A DNA stretch of 64,000 nt from Ruegeria atlantica (GTDB lineage: Bacteria; Pseudomonadota; Alphaproteobacteria; Rhodobacterales; Rhodobacteraceae), in assembly GCF_013033965.1 (NCBI RefSeq), contig NZ_WQFE01000016.1, positions 20,319 to 84,318 on the forward strand, in the 5' to 3' direction. This document shows positions 36,894 through 48,400 of this stretch, one piece after another (position 1 is the first letter of the stretch; every line of letters starts with the position of its first letter). The notes under the pieces were generated by a model that saw nothing but the letters and a program-made list of their open reading frames with translations, was not told the origin of the DNA and made no database searches. Both the position numbers and the translations under genes were made by a program.

Positions 36894-38591
36894 GTGAAGC
36901 ACCAAATCGGAAAAGTAATTGAGGTTAAAGGCGATACAATTGCCGTATCACTAATTGAATTTGACGAAGAGAACACTGTTGGCGTGCCTGAAGAGATGGC
37001 GGTTGACGTCTCCACTCCAGATGGTCCGGTGAACATCCTAATTGGGCAGCCCGGATCTTTTGTTGAGCTGTCTTTACCAAACGGCACTTTGCTGTGTCTT
37101 GTCACAGAAACACGGATGCGAGAAGCAAATGTTGGCGTGACAGAAGCCAAAGAAGCCGTCACTGCGGGTGACTTTGTAATCGACCAAGTCTCGCGACAGC
37201 TTGTTACGATTCCGATTGGAACAATAGATTCAGACGGAGACTTTGAAAGGGGAACCAATGTCTTACCAACAGTGAACGCCCCCGTTTTCGCCGTGCTCCC
37301 TTCAACAATAAATGACATCTACACAAGCTTTGCCGAAGGGAACTTTTCTTTGGGGAAGTTGTCCCTTCTTCCTGAGCAAGAAGCAAAACTGAACCTTGAT
37401 GCATTCCTTGGCCGTCATGCTGCGATACTAGGGCAAACAGGTGGGGGAAAGTCTTGGACGGTTGCCTCTGTCCTCCAGAAGATTGCACAATTCCCACAAT
37501 CGACCGTCCTCCTGCTTGATCTGCATGGAGAGTATGCTTCAGCATTTGGGGATGAAGCCGAGGTTATTTCTGCTGCCGACATCGAGATGCCCTATTGGTT
37601 GATGAACGCAGAGGAAATTCTTTCGCTCATGATAGATCGAGCAGAGTCCAGCGCCCCGAACCAAAACGCCAAATTTAAAGAGCTGTTGCAATCTGCGAAG
37701 GAGAACCACCCCGAGAATGCTGCCCTCGGTCTAGAAAAAATTACTATCGATACGCCGGTCTATTTCGACCTTATGGACATCGTTGATGAGTTTCGGCGTT
37801 TGGATGTCGAAATGGTTCAGGGCAGTACGAAAAAAGTTAAGGGGCCACTCCATGGGCAGTTTACCCGCCTTCTCATGAGGCTGGAATCTCGGCTAAACGA
37901 CCGACGCTATGACCTGATCTTCAAACCCCAAACATATAACTCCAGTGCTTCAATGGATGACCTATTTCGCAAACTCTTGGGAGAGGAGATTTCAAATAGG
38001 AAAAAGATAGTCGTTCTTGACCTGAGCCCTGTACCCTTTGATGTCAGAGGTTCCTTGATATCCTTAACTCTCAGGTGTCTGTTTGACTTCTCCTATTGGC
38101 ATAGCCGCCTCAAGGGTTCGCGCTTTCCCATATCCATTTTCGCCGATGAAGCTCACATCTATCTGAGCGACTCAGGATCTAACCAAGCCCCGCGAGAGTC
38201 GGCCGAAAGGATCGCAAAAGAAGGTCGAAAGTACGGAATAAGTCTAACAGTCATTAGTCAGCGACCGAGGGAAATGTCGTCCACGATTTTATCGCAGTGC
38301 GGGAGTTTTCTGTGCTTGAGAATTTCGAATCCGGACGACCAGTCGTATGTTCGCAACCTGCTTCCTGATTCCGTTCGAGGAATAACGTCAATGTTCGCTT
38401 CGCTAAGGCGTGGTGAAGCCATCTTGATTGGTGATTCAATGATGATGCCGACGCGCATCAAAGTGGATGCACCTAACCCTGCTCCGGATAGCGCCGATGC
38501 ATCCTTTACAGCGCTATGGAGCGAAGAACCGGTCGAGTTAAATGTCGCAGAAATTTTGGATACTTGGCGAAACCAAAAGGTTCGCAACTAA
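36894..38591 (+). CDS. herA: HerA-like hexameric ATPase of a SIR2-HerA defence pair
   Basis: This is a 565-residue HerA/FtsK-like translocase. An N-terminal HAS-barrel (about residues 1-110, IGKVIEVKGDTIAVSL) precedes the RecA core with Walker A GQTGGGKSW (~residue 180), Walker B VLLLDLHGEYASAF, and the second acidic motif IFADEAHIYLS near 416. TVISQRPREMS and LGQCGSFLCLRISNP-like motifs (here LSQCGSFLCLRISNPDD) are typical. GTG 36894 follows AGGAG. In SIR2-HerA systems the hexamer forms a large complex with SIR2 and has nuclease or translocase roles. Confidence 0.9.
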   Translation: MKHQIGKVIEVKGDTIAVSLIEFDEENTVGVPEEMAVDVSTPDGPVNILIGQPGSFVELSLPNGTLLCLVTETRMREANVGVTEAKEAVTAGDFVIDQVSRQLVTIPIGTIDSDGDFERGTNVLPTVNAPVFAVLPSTINDIYTSFAEGNFSLGKLSLLPEQEAKLNLDAFLGRHAAILGQTGGGKSWTVASVLQKIAQFPQSTVLLLDLHGEYASAFGDEAEVISAADIEMPYWLMNAEEILSLMIDRAESSAPNQNAKFKELLQSAKENHPENAALGLEKITIDTPVYFDLMDIVDEFRRLDVEMVQGSTKKVKGPLHGQFTRLLMRLESRLNDRRYDLIFKPQTYNSSASMDDLFRKLLGEEISNRKKIVVLDLSPVPFDVRGSLISLTLRCLFDFSYWHSRLKGSRFPISIFADEAHIYLSDSGSNQAPRESAERIAKEGRKYGISLTVISQRPREMSSTILSQCGSFLCLRISNPDDQSYVRNLLPDSVRGITSMFASLRRGEAILIGDSMMMPTRIKVDAPNPAPDSADASFTALWSEEPVELNVAEILDTWRNQKVRN

Positions 38592-38657
38592 TTTCGGTCC
38601 GGCGGAGCAAAGGCACGCTTCGACAGGACAGATGTCGAATGTCATCTAGGGGGCAGC

Positions 38658-40280
38658 ATGTTGGGATTCTTTAAAAAGCTATTTAGTTCTCAGAAAACTC
38701 TGAAGAGCGACTCTTTCCAAGTCGCCACGAAACGGCAAGGGGGGAGCAGTGTTGGAGAACGGTCTACCCCATTCTCCGAAGAACTTGAGGAATGGGAGCC
38801 GCAAAACATAGAGACATTGGAGAGATTGTCCGCTGAGATGCCAGGCGGTGACTACTTTCCCCTGCTCGAAAGCTTGCAAAATTCGATCTCAAAGAAAAGA
38901 TACGCAGAGGCTGCTGAAGCGGCCCACAGGAGCATTGCACCACTTCGAGATTGGTTGAAAGACCCAAGAGGAGATGGTGCACGGTTGCAGCTCCGCGTCC
39001 CTGCATTGCAGCAAGGTGGCACGATGATGGCCTTAACAGGGGATTTAGAGGGACTTGAGAAAATTCGTGATCTTGTAACCGAATTCGACCACCTTGAGTC
39101 TTACAGGTTCGATGCGATGAGACACTTTAAGTCTTATGAGCTTTTTGTGGCCATTCGAAAGCTTGTCTCGTCCAAGCCAGGAGTATTGCAAAACAAGGTA
39201 AAGGCCGAGCTCGGGGAAGAAGATGGCCGTCATGTGAGCAACTTGGTTTCTTGGTTGGAAAAAGCTGGCGAGATCACAAGGGAAAAGAAGGGAAAGACAT
39301 ATGCGCTCTACATATCAGAGCCGAGTACTTCTTCGAGTCAAACTCAGCCCGCTGAAACTAGAATTTACATACCGGCCCCAAGAACTTCGAAGGCGGACAT
39401 CTCACCTGACTTAGAGACATTTACTGACCGCACATTCCGGTTTGTGGCCGTAGATGTCGAAACAGCGAACCGACAACACAGCAGCATATGCCAAGTAGGG
39501 TTGGCGATGGTGTCCACCAGCGGAGATGTTGAGACGGTTGGATTACTGATCGACCCTGAACAAGATTTCGAACGTTCGAATGTCAACCTACACGGGATTG
39601 ATGAATCTTCAGTAGCAGGGGCCCCCAATTTCATGGCAGTTATTCAGTCTTTGCGCCCGTTCCTTGAGCGGCATCTTCTGGTGCAACACAGCAATTTCGA
39701 CAAACAGGCGTTTTATGCGGCCAGCAAATTTCACGGTGTTCCAGAATTGAAGGCCAACTGGGTCGATAGCGTCAAAATCGCTAGAAGAGCTTGGCCAGAA
39801 CTGAAAGGTAATGGTGGCCATGGGTTGGCTAATTTAAAGACTTACCTTGGCTTAAGCTTTGAACACCATGATGCAGAAGAAGATGCACGTGCGGCGGCTG
39901 AAGTCGTTCTGGCGGCAGAAGCTGCAACTGGTTCGGATTTCTTCGAACTCGCGAAGTCTAGAAATCAGAATTACCAAACTTCGGTGGCGATTGCTGGCAA
40001 TCAAAGCGGCTCTCTCTACGGGCATGTTGCTTGCTTTACAGGGCAGTTGAGTATGTCTCGTGTGGAAGCGGCGACAATAGCTGCTGGAGCAGGGATAACT
40101 GTAAAGACAAGTGTTTCGAAGAAAGTAACGCTTTTGGTTGTTGGAGACCAAGATCTATCGACTTTGGCGGGTCACGACAAAAGCAGCAAGCACCGTCGCG
40201 CGGAAGATCTGCAGAGTGAAGGGCATGAAATCAAGATCCTTGGTGAGTCGGAATTTCTTAAGTTGATCGAAGCCGAATGA
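38658..40280 (+). CDS. DnaQ-like DEDDh exonuclease with C-terminal BRCT domain
   Basis: This 540-residue protein has an N-terminal helical region of unknown function (~1-250), a 3'-5' exonuclease domain (~255-420) with FVAVDVETANR, the Exo II-type region NLHGIDESSV and VQHSNFDKQA, and the Exo III HDAEEDARAA, giving a complete DEDDh set. A BRCT domain follows (~455-540: YGHVACFTGQLSMSR, SKKVTLLVVGDQDLS, KHRRAEDL). It resembles the epsilon/DinG-type exonuclease-BRCT proteins common in accessory regions. It lies 66 bases after herA on the same strand and may be an accessory of that system or a separate repair/defence nuclease. Confidence 0.85.
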   Translation: MLGFFKKLFSSQKTLKSDSFQVATKRQGGSSVGERSTPFSEELEEWEPQNIETLERLSAEMPGGDYFPLLESLQNSISKKRYAEAAEAAHRSIAPLRDWLKDPRGDGARLQLRVPALQQGGTMMALTGDLEGLEKIRDLVTEFDHLESYRFDAMRHFKSYELFVAIRKLVSSKPGVLQNKVKAELGEEDGRHVSNLVSWLEKAGEITREKKGKTYALYISEPSTSSSQTQPAETRIYIPAPRTSKADISPDLETFTDRTFRFVAVDVETANRQHSSICQVGLAMVSTSGDVETVGLLIDPEQDFERSNVNLHGIDESSVAGAPNFMAVIQSLRPFLERHLLVQHSNFDKQAFYAASKFHGVPELKANWVDSVKIARRAWPELKGNGGHGLANLKTYLGLSFEHHDAEEDARAAAEVVLAAEAATGSDFFELAKSRNQNYQTSVAIAGNQSGSLYGHVACFTGQLSMSRVEAATIAAGAGITVKTSVSKKVTLLVVGDQDLSTLAGHDKSSKHRRAEDLQSEGHEIKILGESEFLKLIEAE

Positions 40281-40340
40281 TGTCTGGTTTAAGTGAGGCC
40301 TTCAAAGGCGGCAGGGCAGTGACAAACGGAATCCATAAAG

Positions 40341-40880
40341 TTGTCAGATAACTCCACCAAGAGAGTGTTTGCTGGATTGTCCACCGGGGTGAAGCTCGAG
40401 CAGTATGCGCGTTCAATTCTGAAACAGGTTTTGTCGATGGAGGACAGCTCCCAGCCAAGTGATGCTTCAATCGAGCGCTGTCATATCGGCGTTGAGCCTA
40501 TGCTTTTGGCGCTGGCAATGGAATTCGCGCTTAAAGCTTGGTTTGTTTGGGACCATGATCGTCATGATCCAATCAGGACACACGATCTCGCAAAACTCTT
40601 CGACGCTTTACCCGTCTCAAGCAAGGATAGGCTGAATGCCGCATTCAAAGACAAAGTTGCTCCAATTCATCCTTGGAGCGGGTGGATGGAATACAACATC
40701 AAAGATGTCCTTGAGCACCACGCCAATGCATTTGTTGAGTGGCGCTACCTGCATGAGAAACGAGACAAGGGCTTGAGCTTCAATTTCATAACTTTCGTAG
40801 CAACGCTCGAATTGGTTCTGGACGAGTTTGGAAAGCGCTACAATACGCGGAAAATCCAGCCACAACGGCTTCTCTATTAG
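40341..40880 (+). CDS. HEPN-like hypothetical protein
   Basis: This 179-residue all-helical protein is of no firmly recognised family. The segment MLLALAMEFALKAWFVWDH followed by THDLAKLFDALP resembles HEPN domains (an acidic/aliphatic helix, then a conserved His after a short gap), which often act as RNases or as antitoxin-regulated toxins in defence loci. The usual RxxxxH motif is not evident near the C-terminus (EWRYLHEKR is the nearest, with R and H three apart). TTG 40341 is the likely start, with weak support; GTG 40362 is an alternative. Confidence 0.55.
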   Translation: MSDNSTKRVFAGLSTGVKLEQYARSILKQVLSMEDSSQPSDASIERCHIGVEPMLLALAMEFALKAWFVWDHDRHDPIRTHDLAKLFDALPVSSKDRLNAAFKDKVAPIHPWSGWMEYNIKDVLEHHANAFVEWRYLHEKRDKGLSFNFITFVATLELVLDEFGKRYNTRKIQPQRLLY

Positions 40881-41570
40881 AACTTTTTGGTGTCGCGCGT
40901 AATTTCAGCTGCCGATCTAAGCTTGTTGTTTCGACGAATGTCCGTCCGCTTCTACGACCGCACCGCGGCATAGTTCTGGTACAATGGAGGTCCACTTCGG
41001 GCCGGACAATCATGCTGCGTTTGCAAACACATTGAACAAGAGCAAAGTCGGCAATGGGCTCATTCGACCTGTTGGGCCAAAGCACGATCGATGGCGGCAA
41101 TGGGCTCATGATCGCAGATCCGCAATCACTCTGTGAGTGTAAAGATCTAGCGAACAGTCTTGTCTCACATCGTGAATCTCGCGCAATAAGCATCGAACGG
41201 ATACCTACCCGTTCACAGGCACGGTGCGGCGACGTTTGCGTTTGTAATGGGCCATGTCTGTGGCCTTTCATGCAGTTTCAGAACTACATGGCACCCTCCA
41301 TCGTCTGGTTCGTTAGTCTTGGCTTGAGCTCGGCTTTGACACTGAACACGCAGCCGGACTGGATATCGGATTGGGTCTTCAAAATCAATCGAAGGGAATA
41401 GGACGGCTTTGGATAGGAATTTGTGCATCGGGTCAGGTTACCGGAGAGGCCCCTTAGCCAGGGCGGTCTACAGGCAACGGATCGTTGCAAGTATTTCATG
41501 TGTGTAGGCCGCTGTCAGTTCTTTCTAAAAGCCAACTACAAGCAATTGTTAAACTGCGAGGTGAAGAGAC
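40881..41570. other. Intergenic region without a supported gene
   Basis: About 690 bases. Overlapping short frames occur on both strands (for example 41054-41401 plus, 40786-41271 minus), but neither has a convincing ribosome-binding site or recognisable motif, and each destroys the other. The composition and stop-codon pattern look like decayed sequence in the island. The last 60 bases are a plausible promoter region for the 118-residue protein. Confidence 0.5.
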
Positions 41571-41927
41571 ATGACTGATGGTCGAAATGATCTTTTTGAA
41601 CGGCTCAAACCAATTTGGGAGGCCGTAGTTAAGTTGGGCGAGAACACCCCCGAACTCAGTATGAAGGCCTATCTTAGTGAGATGAGGGGCGAAGTAGACA
41701 AAGCACGGACCGCTTCATTGGGGACTGAAAACAGTCCGGATCGGTGTGACGAAAAAGTAGCGGAGGATCCTGAGGCTCAGTTCAAGATGATTGCAGCCGC
41801 CTATGCCACTGGAGACATGGATGAGGTCGACCAGGTGATAAACTACCTTGCTTTTATTCGTCGTATGAAAAAACAGGGCATTTATGAATTGGGACACTGG
41901 AGTGATGAGGACCCAGGTGGGCGGTGA
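41571..41927 (+). CDS. Small hypothetical protein, unknown function
   Basis: This 118-residue, acidic, probably helical and cytoplasmic protein has no signal peptide or membrane span. It starts at ATG 41571 (MTDGRNDLFERLKPIWEAVV) with GGTGAAGAG upstream, and includes EDPEAQFKMIAAAYATGDMDEVDQVINYLAFIRRM, a helical hairpin-like stretch. I do not recognise the family. The good ribosome-binding site and length argue that it is real. Confidence 0.65.
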   Translation: MTDGRNDLFERLKPIWEAVVKLGENTPELSMKAYLSEMRGEVDKARTASLGTENSPDRCDEKVAEDPEAQFKMIAAAYATGDMDEVDQVINYLAFIRRMKKQGIYELGHWSDEDPGGR

Positions 41928-42402
41928 TACAACCAGAGATCGCTTCACATAACACCCCTTCGCCGACATTTGAGCGTCCTGAAAACGCCGCCCGATCATC
42001 CAACGCTCGTGAAAAAACACGCAGAATGCAGAATGCCGCTGTCGCTTCGGGTGCTTGTTCTGAACTGCGGGTGCGAACCGACTTCTTGCGGACAAGGTCA
42101 AAGCACTCGCGCCTCCCATTGCGGCCCAATTTTACGGTCTGGCGGTCCTCAAGCCTGGGCGGTTCGGTTATTAAACAGCCTCTCTCGGCCAAGCGATTGC
42201 CTCTGATCCAGACCCACGAGGGTCGGGAGCTATTTGCCTCAAGTACGGAGCATCTTGGATCTTAGTGCCGTCCGCGGGTGGTGCCCGAGGCAGGGTTGGC
42301 GCAAACCAGTTTCAATGAGGTCGTGCGGGTGTAGTCCGCACCTTCCCTTCCAGTGTTTGGCCGGAGGGAGGCAAGGCCAGCACACAGGTTTTGAGGGCAG
42401 CT
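41928..42402. other. Intergenic region upstream of the autotransporter gene
   Basis: About 475 bases with no supported gene; the short frames on both strands lack motifs. The last ~100 bases (GC-rich, containing GGGAGG near 42365 and TTTTGAGGGC near 42390) should contain the promoter and ribosome-binding site of the large autotransporter. No known operator is recognised. Confidence 0.5.
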
Positions 42403-45400
42403 ATGATTAAATCCCATCCCTTTCTTGAGAAGTTCCGTTCGGGGATGATACGCGGTGGGCGTATGACCAAACTGGCGGGTGTGGCCGCCAGCTATGCCCC
42501 GCAGTTTGCCGGAACTCTGGTTGTTGCGGGTCCGCTGATGATGTCGGTGTCGAGCGCGGCCCTTGCGGCCTGTGTTGCCAATCCGGCGGGGTCAGGCACG
42601 TTTGAATGCAGCGGCAGCGCGACGGTCACGCAGGATCTGAGCCCGCCTGCCGGGCAGGCGCTGGATGTCAGCACGACGGACCAGGTCAGCATCGTGACTA
42701 CCACCGGAAACGCGCTGCGACTGAACTCGAATGCGGGAATCACCTTCACGGATGACTATGCCTCGACCTTCACCGGCGCCGCCGTCGGAATTTCTGCGAC
42801 AAACGGGGGCACTGGTTTGGTGTCGATAACCACCGCCGGAGATGTCACTGGCGTGGCATTTCAAGGAATAAGCGCGGTCAACAGCGTTTCGGGCACGGGT
42901 CTGACGATTTCGGCAGCGGCGGTGTCGGGTGGTGAGGATGGAATTCATGCACGGAACTTGGGAGCCGGGGACTTGTTGGTGACAGCGACCGGCGATGTCA
43001 CGGGTACCAATGACGACGGGATATCTGCATTAAATTCTCTTAACGCCGACGATTTCACGATCATGGCGGCAGCAGTTTCAGGCGGTGATACCGGGATATC
43101 CGCAACAAACGACGGCAGCGGAGCCTTGTCGGTGACGTCCACCGGAGCCGTCACAGGTTCCAGCGGGGATGGGGTCAATGCATCGAACAGTTCTAACAGC
43201 ACGGATCTGACGATCACGGCGGCGGCTGTTTCGGGTGGTCAAAGCGGTATTGTTGCACGGAACTCAGGAACCGGGGACTTGTCGGTGACAGCGACCGGCG
43301 GTGTCACGGGTACCAATTACGACGGGATATTTGCGCGTAATTTTTCATCCGGCAACGATCTCACGATCACGGCGGCAGCAGTTTCAGGCGGCGACGGTCA
43401 CGGGATTCTGGCCGACAACAATGGCAGTGGTGCGCTGTCGGTGACGTCCACCGGCGACGTCACTGGTTTGTCTGGAACAGGTATTGTTGCACTGAACTCT
43501 ACTTTCGGTACCAATCTGACGGTCTCGTCAGCGGCAGTCAGCGGAACCGGGAACGGGATTCAAGCAGGCAATTTCGGCTTTGGTGCGACGACGGTGACCT
43601 CCACCGGTACTGTCACGGGCACCAATGACGACGGGATACTTGCGACAAGCTCTCCCTATGGTACGGATATGACGATCACGGCTGCGGCTGTCTCAGGTGG
43701 CGATAACGGGATTAACGCACATAACGACGGCAGAGGCGCATTGTCGGTAACCACCACCGGGGCGGTTACGGGCTCGGGAGGCGATGGGGTCAATGCAGGG
43801 AACAGTTCTACCGGCACGGATCTGACGATCGCGACAGCGGCTGTCACGGGTGGTCTAAATGGGATTCTTGCGCGGAACTCAGGTGCCGGGGACTTGTCGG
43901 TTGCAGCGACCGGCGATGTCACAGGCACCAATGACGACGGGATGTTTGCGTATAATTCTTCATCCGGCGGCGACCTCACGATCACGGCGGCAGCAGTTTC
44001 AGGCGGTGATAACGGGATCAACGCACAACACAACGGCAGTGGCGCATTATCGGTAACGTCCACGGCAGCTGTCACGGGTTCCAGCGGGGATGGGATTTTC
44101 GCGCAGAAGAATTCGGGCACGGACCTGACGGTCACGGCGGCAGCTGTTTCGGGTGGCCAAAGTGGGATTGTTGCGCGGAACGACGGTGGCGGGGAGTTGT
44201 CGGTGACAACGACCGGTAATGTAGCGGGCGCCACTTACGATGGGATATATGCGGTAAACTCTGGAGTCGCCGATGACCTCACGATCACGGCGGCAAAAGT
44301 CAGTGGAAACAGATCGGGGGTTTCCGCAAGAAACTACAGCCGTGGTGCGTTGACGATCACAACCAGCGGAGAGATCACAGGCTCCAGATACAGTGGGATT
44401 CATGGGCGAAACTTTAATCCTCTCGGCACGGACGTTACGATCAACGCGGCGGCGGCGGTGACGGGTGGCTCCGATGGAATTCGCGCACGGAACGACGGAA
44501 CCGGGGACCTGTCGGTGACAGCGACCGGCGACGTCACGGGCATCAATGACGACGGGATATATGTGCTTAATTTACGATTGTCCGAGAATCTGACGATTTC
44601 GACGGCAAAGGCCAGCGGTAACAAATCGGGGATTGCGGCCTTCAACAGTGGCCGGGGTGCACTGTCGGTGACGTCGACCGGGGTCGTCACGGGCACGAAC
44701 AACAATGGGATCATTGCGACGAACTTTAGGGGCACGGATCTGACGATCGCGACGGCAGCGGCGGTGACGGGCGGCACCGATGCAATTCGCGCACGGAACT
44801 TGGGAACCGGGGACTTGACGGTGACAGCGACCGGTGACGTCACGGCCACCAATGACAACGGGATATTTGCGGAAAACACTTCTGCGGGTACCGATGTCAC
44901 GATTACCGCGGCGGCGGTGTCGGGCGGTGATAATGGGATTTTCGCGAAAAACGAAGGTACTGGCGCATTGTCGGTAACGTCCACCGGGGCGGTTACGGGC
45001 TCGGGAGGCGATGGGGTCAATGCAGCGAACAGTGGCACGGATCTGACGATCGCGACAGCGGCGGTCACGGGTGGTCTAAATGGGATTCTTACACGGAGCT
45101 CAGGTACCGGGGATTTGTCGGTAACGTCCACCGGAGACGTCACAGGCACGAACGCCGATGGGATTTTCGCGCAGAACAGTTCGGGCACGGGCCTGACGAT
45201 CACGGCGGTCGGGGTTGCCGGCTCTGACGATGGGATTTCCGCAATAAACTATGGTGCCGGCGCGTTATTAGTGACGTCCACAGGCGCTGTCACGGGATCT
45301 GGTGATAGTGGGATCGAGGCGTACAACTCCTCTGATGGCACGGATCTGACGATCATGGCGGCAGCGGTTGACGGCGGTACTTCCGGAATTAGCGCACGAA

Positions 45401-48400
45401 GCGCAGGCACTGGTGCCGTGACAGTGACAACGACTGGCGCTGTCACGGGATCCAGCGTTACTGGGATTTATGCGTTTACCTCTTCTGATGGCACGGATCT
45501 GACGATCACGTCGGCGGCGGTGTCGGGCGGTTATTACGGAATCTATGCGAAAAACTTCGGCAGTGGTGCGCTGTCGGTCACAACGACCGGGGACGTCATG
45601 GGCACGGATCGCTATGGGGTTTTCGCATGGAACCAATCTAACGGCACGGGTCTGACGCTCACGACGGCGGCGGTGTCGGGTGGTCGAACTGGAATTGTTG
45701 CACGGAACTTAGGAACCGGGGACTTGTCGGTGACAGCGACCGGCGATGTCGCGGGCACCAATTACGACGGAATATTTGCGATAAACCATTCATCCGGCGA
45801 CAGTCTCACGATCACGGCGGCAGCAGTTTCAGGCGGCGGTGGTAACGGGATTTTGGCAACAAACTTTGGAACTGGAGCCTTGTCGGTAACCACCACGGCA
45901 GCTGTCACGGGTTCCAGCTGGGATGGGATTTTCGCTCAAAACCGTTCTTCCGCGGGCACGGACCTGACGATCACGGCGGCGGCGGTGTCGGGTGGCCAAA
46001 GAGGGATTTACGCGGAAAACGAAGGTACTGGCGCTTTGTCGGTAACGTCCACGGCAGCTGTCACGGGTTCCAGCGGTAATGGGATTGAAGCGTTAAACAC
46101 TTCTGCGGGCACCGATGTCACGATCACCGCGGCGGCGGTGTCGGGCGGTCAAAGTGGGATTGTTGCGCGGAACTTAGGTTCCGGGGACTTGTCAGTTGCA
46201 GCGACCGGTGACGTCACAGGCACGAACGCCTATGGGATTTTCGCACAGAACACTTCGGGCACGGATCTGACGATCTCGGCCGCAAAGGTCAGCGGAAACA
46301 CAGTAGGCATTGGCGCAGTAAACTACGGCAATGGCGCGTTGTCGGTGACGACCACCGGGGATGTCACGGGATCTAGCGATACTGGGATTGAGGCGCTTAA
46401 TTCTTCTGCGGGCACGGACCTGACGATCACGGCGGCGGCGGTGTCGGGTGGCCAAAGAGGGATTTACGCGGAAAACGAAGGTACTGGCGCTTTGTCGGTA
46501 ACGTCCACGGCAGCTGTCACAGGCTCCAGGGGTGATGGCATTAATGTGTTTAATAATCGTTCGGGCACGGATCTGACGATCTCGGCCGCAAAGGTCAGCG
46601 GAAACACAGTAGGCATTGGCGCAGTAAACTTCGGCAATGGCGCGTTGTCGGTGACGACCACCGGGGATGTCACGGGATCTAGCGATACTGGGATTGAGGC
46701 GCTTAATTCTTCTGCGGGCACGGACCTGACGATCACGGCGGCGGCGGTGTCGGGGGGCCAAAGAGGGATCTGGGCTCGAAACCAAGGCAATGGCGCTTTG
46801 ACGGTAGCATCGACTGGCGCTGTCACAGGCTCAGGTGGCGAGGGGATTTATGCGCGAAATACTTCGGGCACGGATCTGACGATTACGGCAGTCGGGGTTA
46901 CCGGCTCTAACGATGGGATTTCCGCAACGAACGACGGCAGTGGAGCCTTGTCGGTGACCACCACCGGGGCTGTCACGGGTTCCAGTGACAATGGGATCGA
47001 GGCGTACAACTCCTCTGAGGGCACAGACCTGACTATCACGGCGGCTGGGGTCTCAGGCGGTGATAACGGGATTTCCGCAACAAACGAAGGTACTGGCGCT
47101 TTGTCGGTAACGTCCACGGCAGCTGTCACGGGTTCCAGCGGTAACGGGATTGAAGCGTTAAACACTTCTGCGGGCACCGATGTCACGATCACCGCGGCGG
47201 CGGTGTCGGGGGGCCAAGCTGGAATTGGTGCAATAAACTATGGCGCTGGCGCTTTGACGGTATCATCGACTGGCGCTGTCACAGGCACAGGTGGCGAGGG
47301 GATTTATGCACAAAACACTTCGGGCACCGACCTGACAATCACGGCGGTCGGGGTTTCCGGCTCTGACCGTGGGATTTCCGCAACAAACGACGGCAGTGGA
47401 GCCTTGTCGGTAACCACCACTGGGGCGGTCACAGGTTCCAGCAGTAATGGGATCGAGGCGTCCAACTCCTCTGCGGGCACTGACCTGACGATCACGGCGG
47501 CTGGGGTCTCAGGCGGTTATAACGGGATTGCCGCGGACAACTCCGGCAGCGGCGGGTTGTCGATCACGACAACGGGCGCTGTCACGGGATCTAGCGGAAG
47601 TGGGATTGTCGCCTTGTCTTCATCCTTAAGTGCAGGCACGGATCTGACGATCTCGGCCGCAAAGGTCAGCGGAAACACAGTAGGCATTGGCGCAGTAAAC
47701 TTCGGCAATGGTGACGTGTCGGTGACGACGACGGGACCCGTGACGGGCTCGACTGGAAATGGGATCGTTGCGACGGCCTTTCGCGGTGCGGCCAGCGTCG
47801 TCGCGCAGGGTGATGTCACGGCAACTGGCGTGAACAGGAATGGGGTGTATGCAGATGGTGCCAGCGGTGCCGAGGTGACGCTGTGGGGCAGTGTGCAGGG
47901 CGGATCCGGTACGGGTGCGGGGGTGTGGCTCGGTGGAAGAGATGGGGAGACCAACACGCTGAATGTAGAGGCCACGGGATCGGTGTCCGCGCTGTCGGGC
48001 ATGGCGGTCCGGGGCGACGACGCGGATGACGTGGTGAACACCGCGGGCCTGATCACCGGCAATGTCGATCTGGGGGACGGGCGCAACAGGGTTAACATCC
48101 TCTCCGGTGGCCGCCTCGATGCAGGCAGCAGCATCAACGTTGGGGATGGCGTTGTGGTGAATGAGGGTACGTTCTCGCCCGGCGGCGACAATGTGATCCA
48201 GACCACCACTATAACAGGCGATCTGAGCCAGGAGGCCTCGGGCACGCTTGCGATCGATGTGGACCTGGTGGCCGGAACCTCCGATCAGGTGATCGTTACC
48301 GGATTGGCGGAACTGTCCGGGCAGGTGGCGGTCAACCAGCAATCCCCGCTGTCCGTCGAGACCCTGAGCCCGGGCCAGCAGAGCTTTACCCTTGTGTCCG

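Noticed and set aside
41054..41401. 115-codon frame in the 40.9-41.6 kb gap
   Set aside because: No ribosome-binding site or motif, overlaps an equally long antisense frame, and looks like decayed sequence.
42817..47790. Regular repeats considered as a CRISPR array or satellite
   Set aside because: Period is ~153 bp, a multiple of three, the frame is open throughout, and the repeats translate into a coherent beta-helix-like unit inside an autotransporter.
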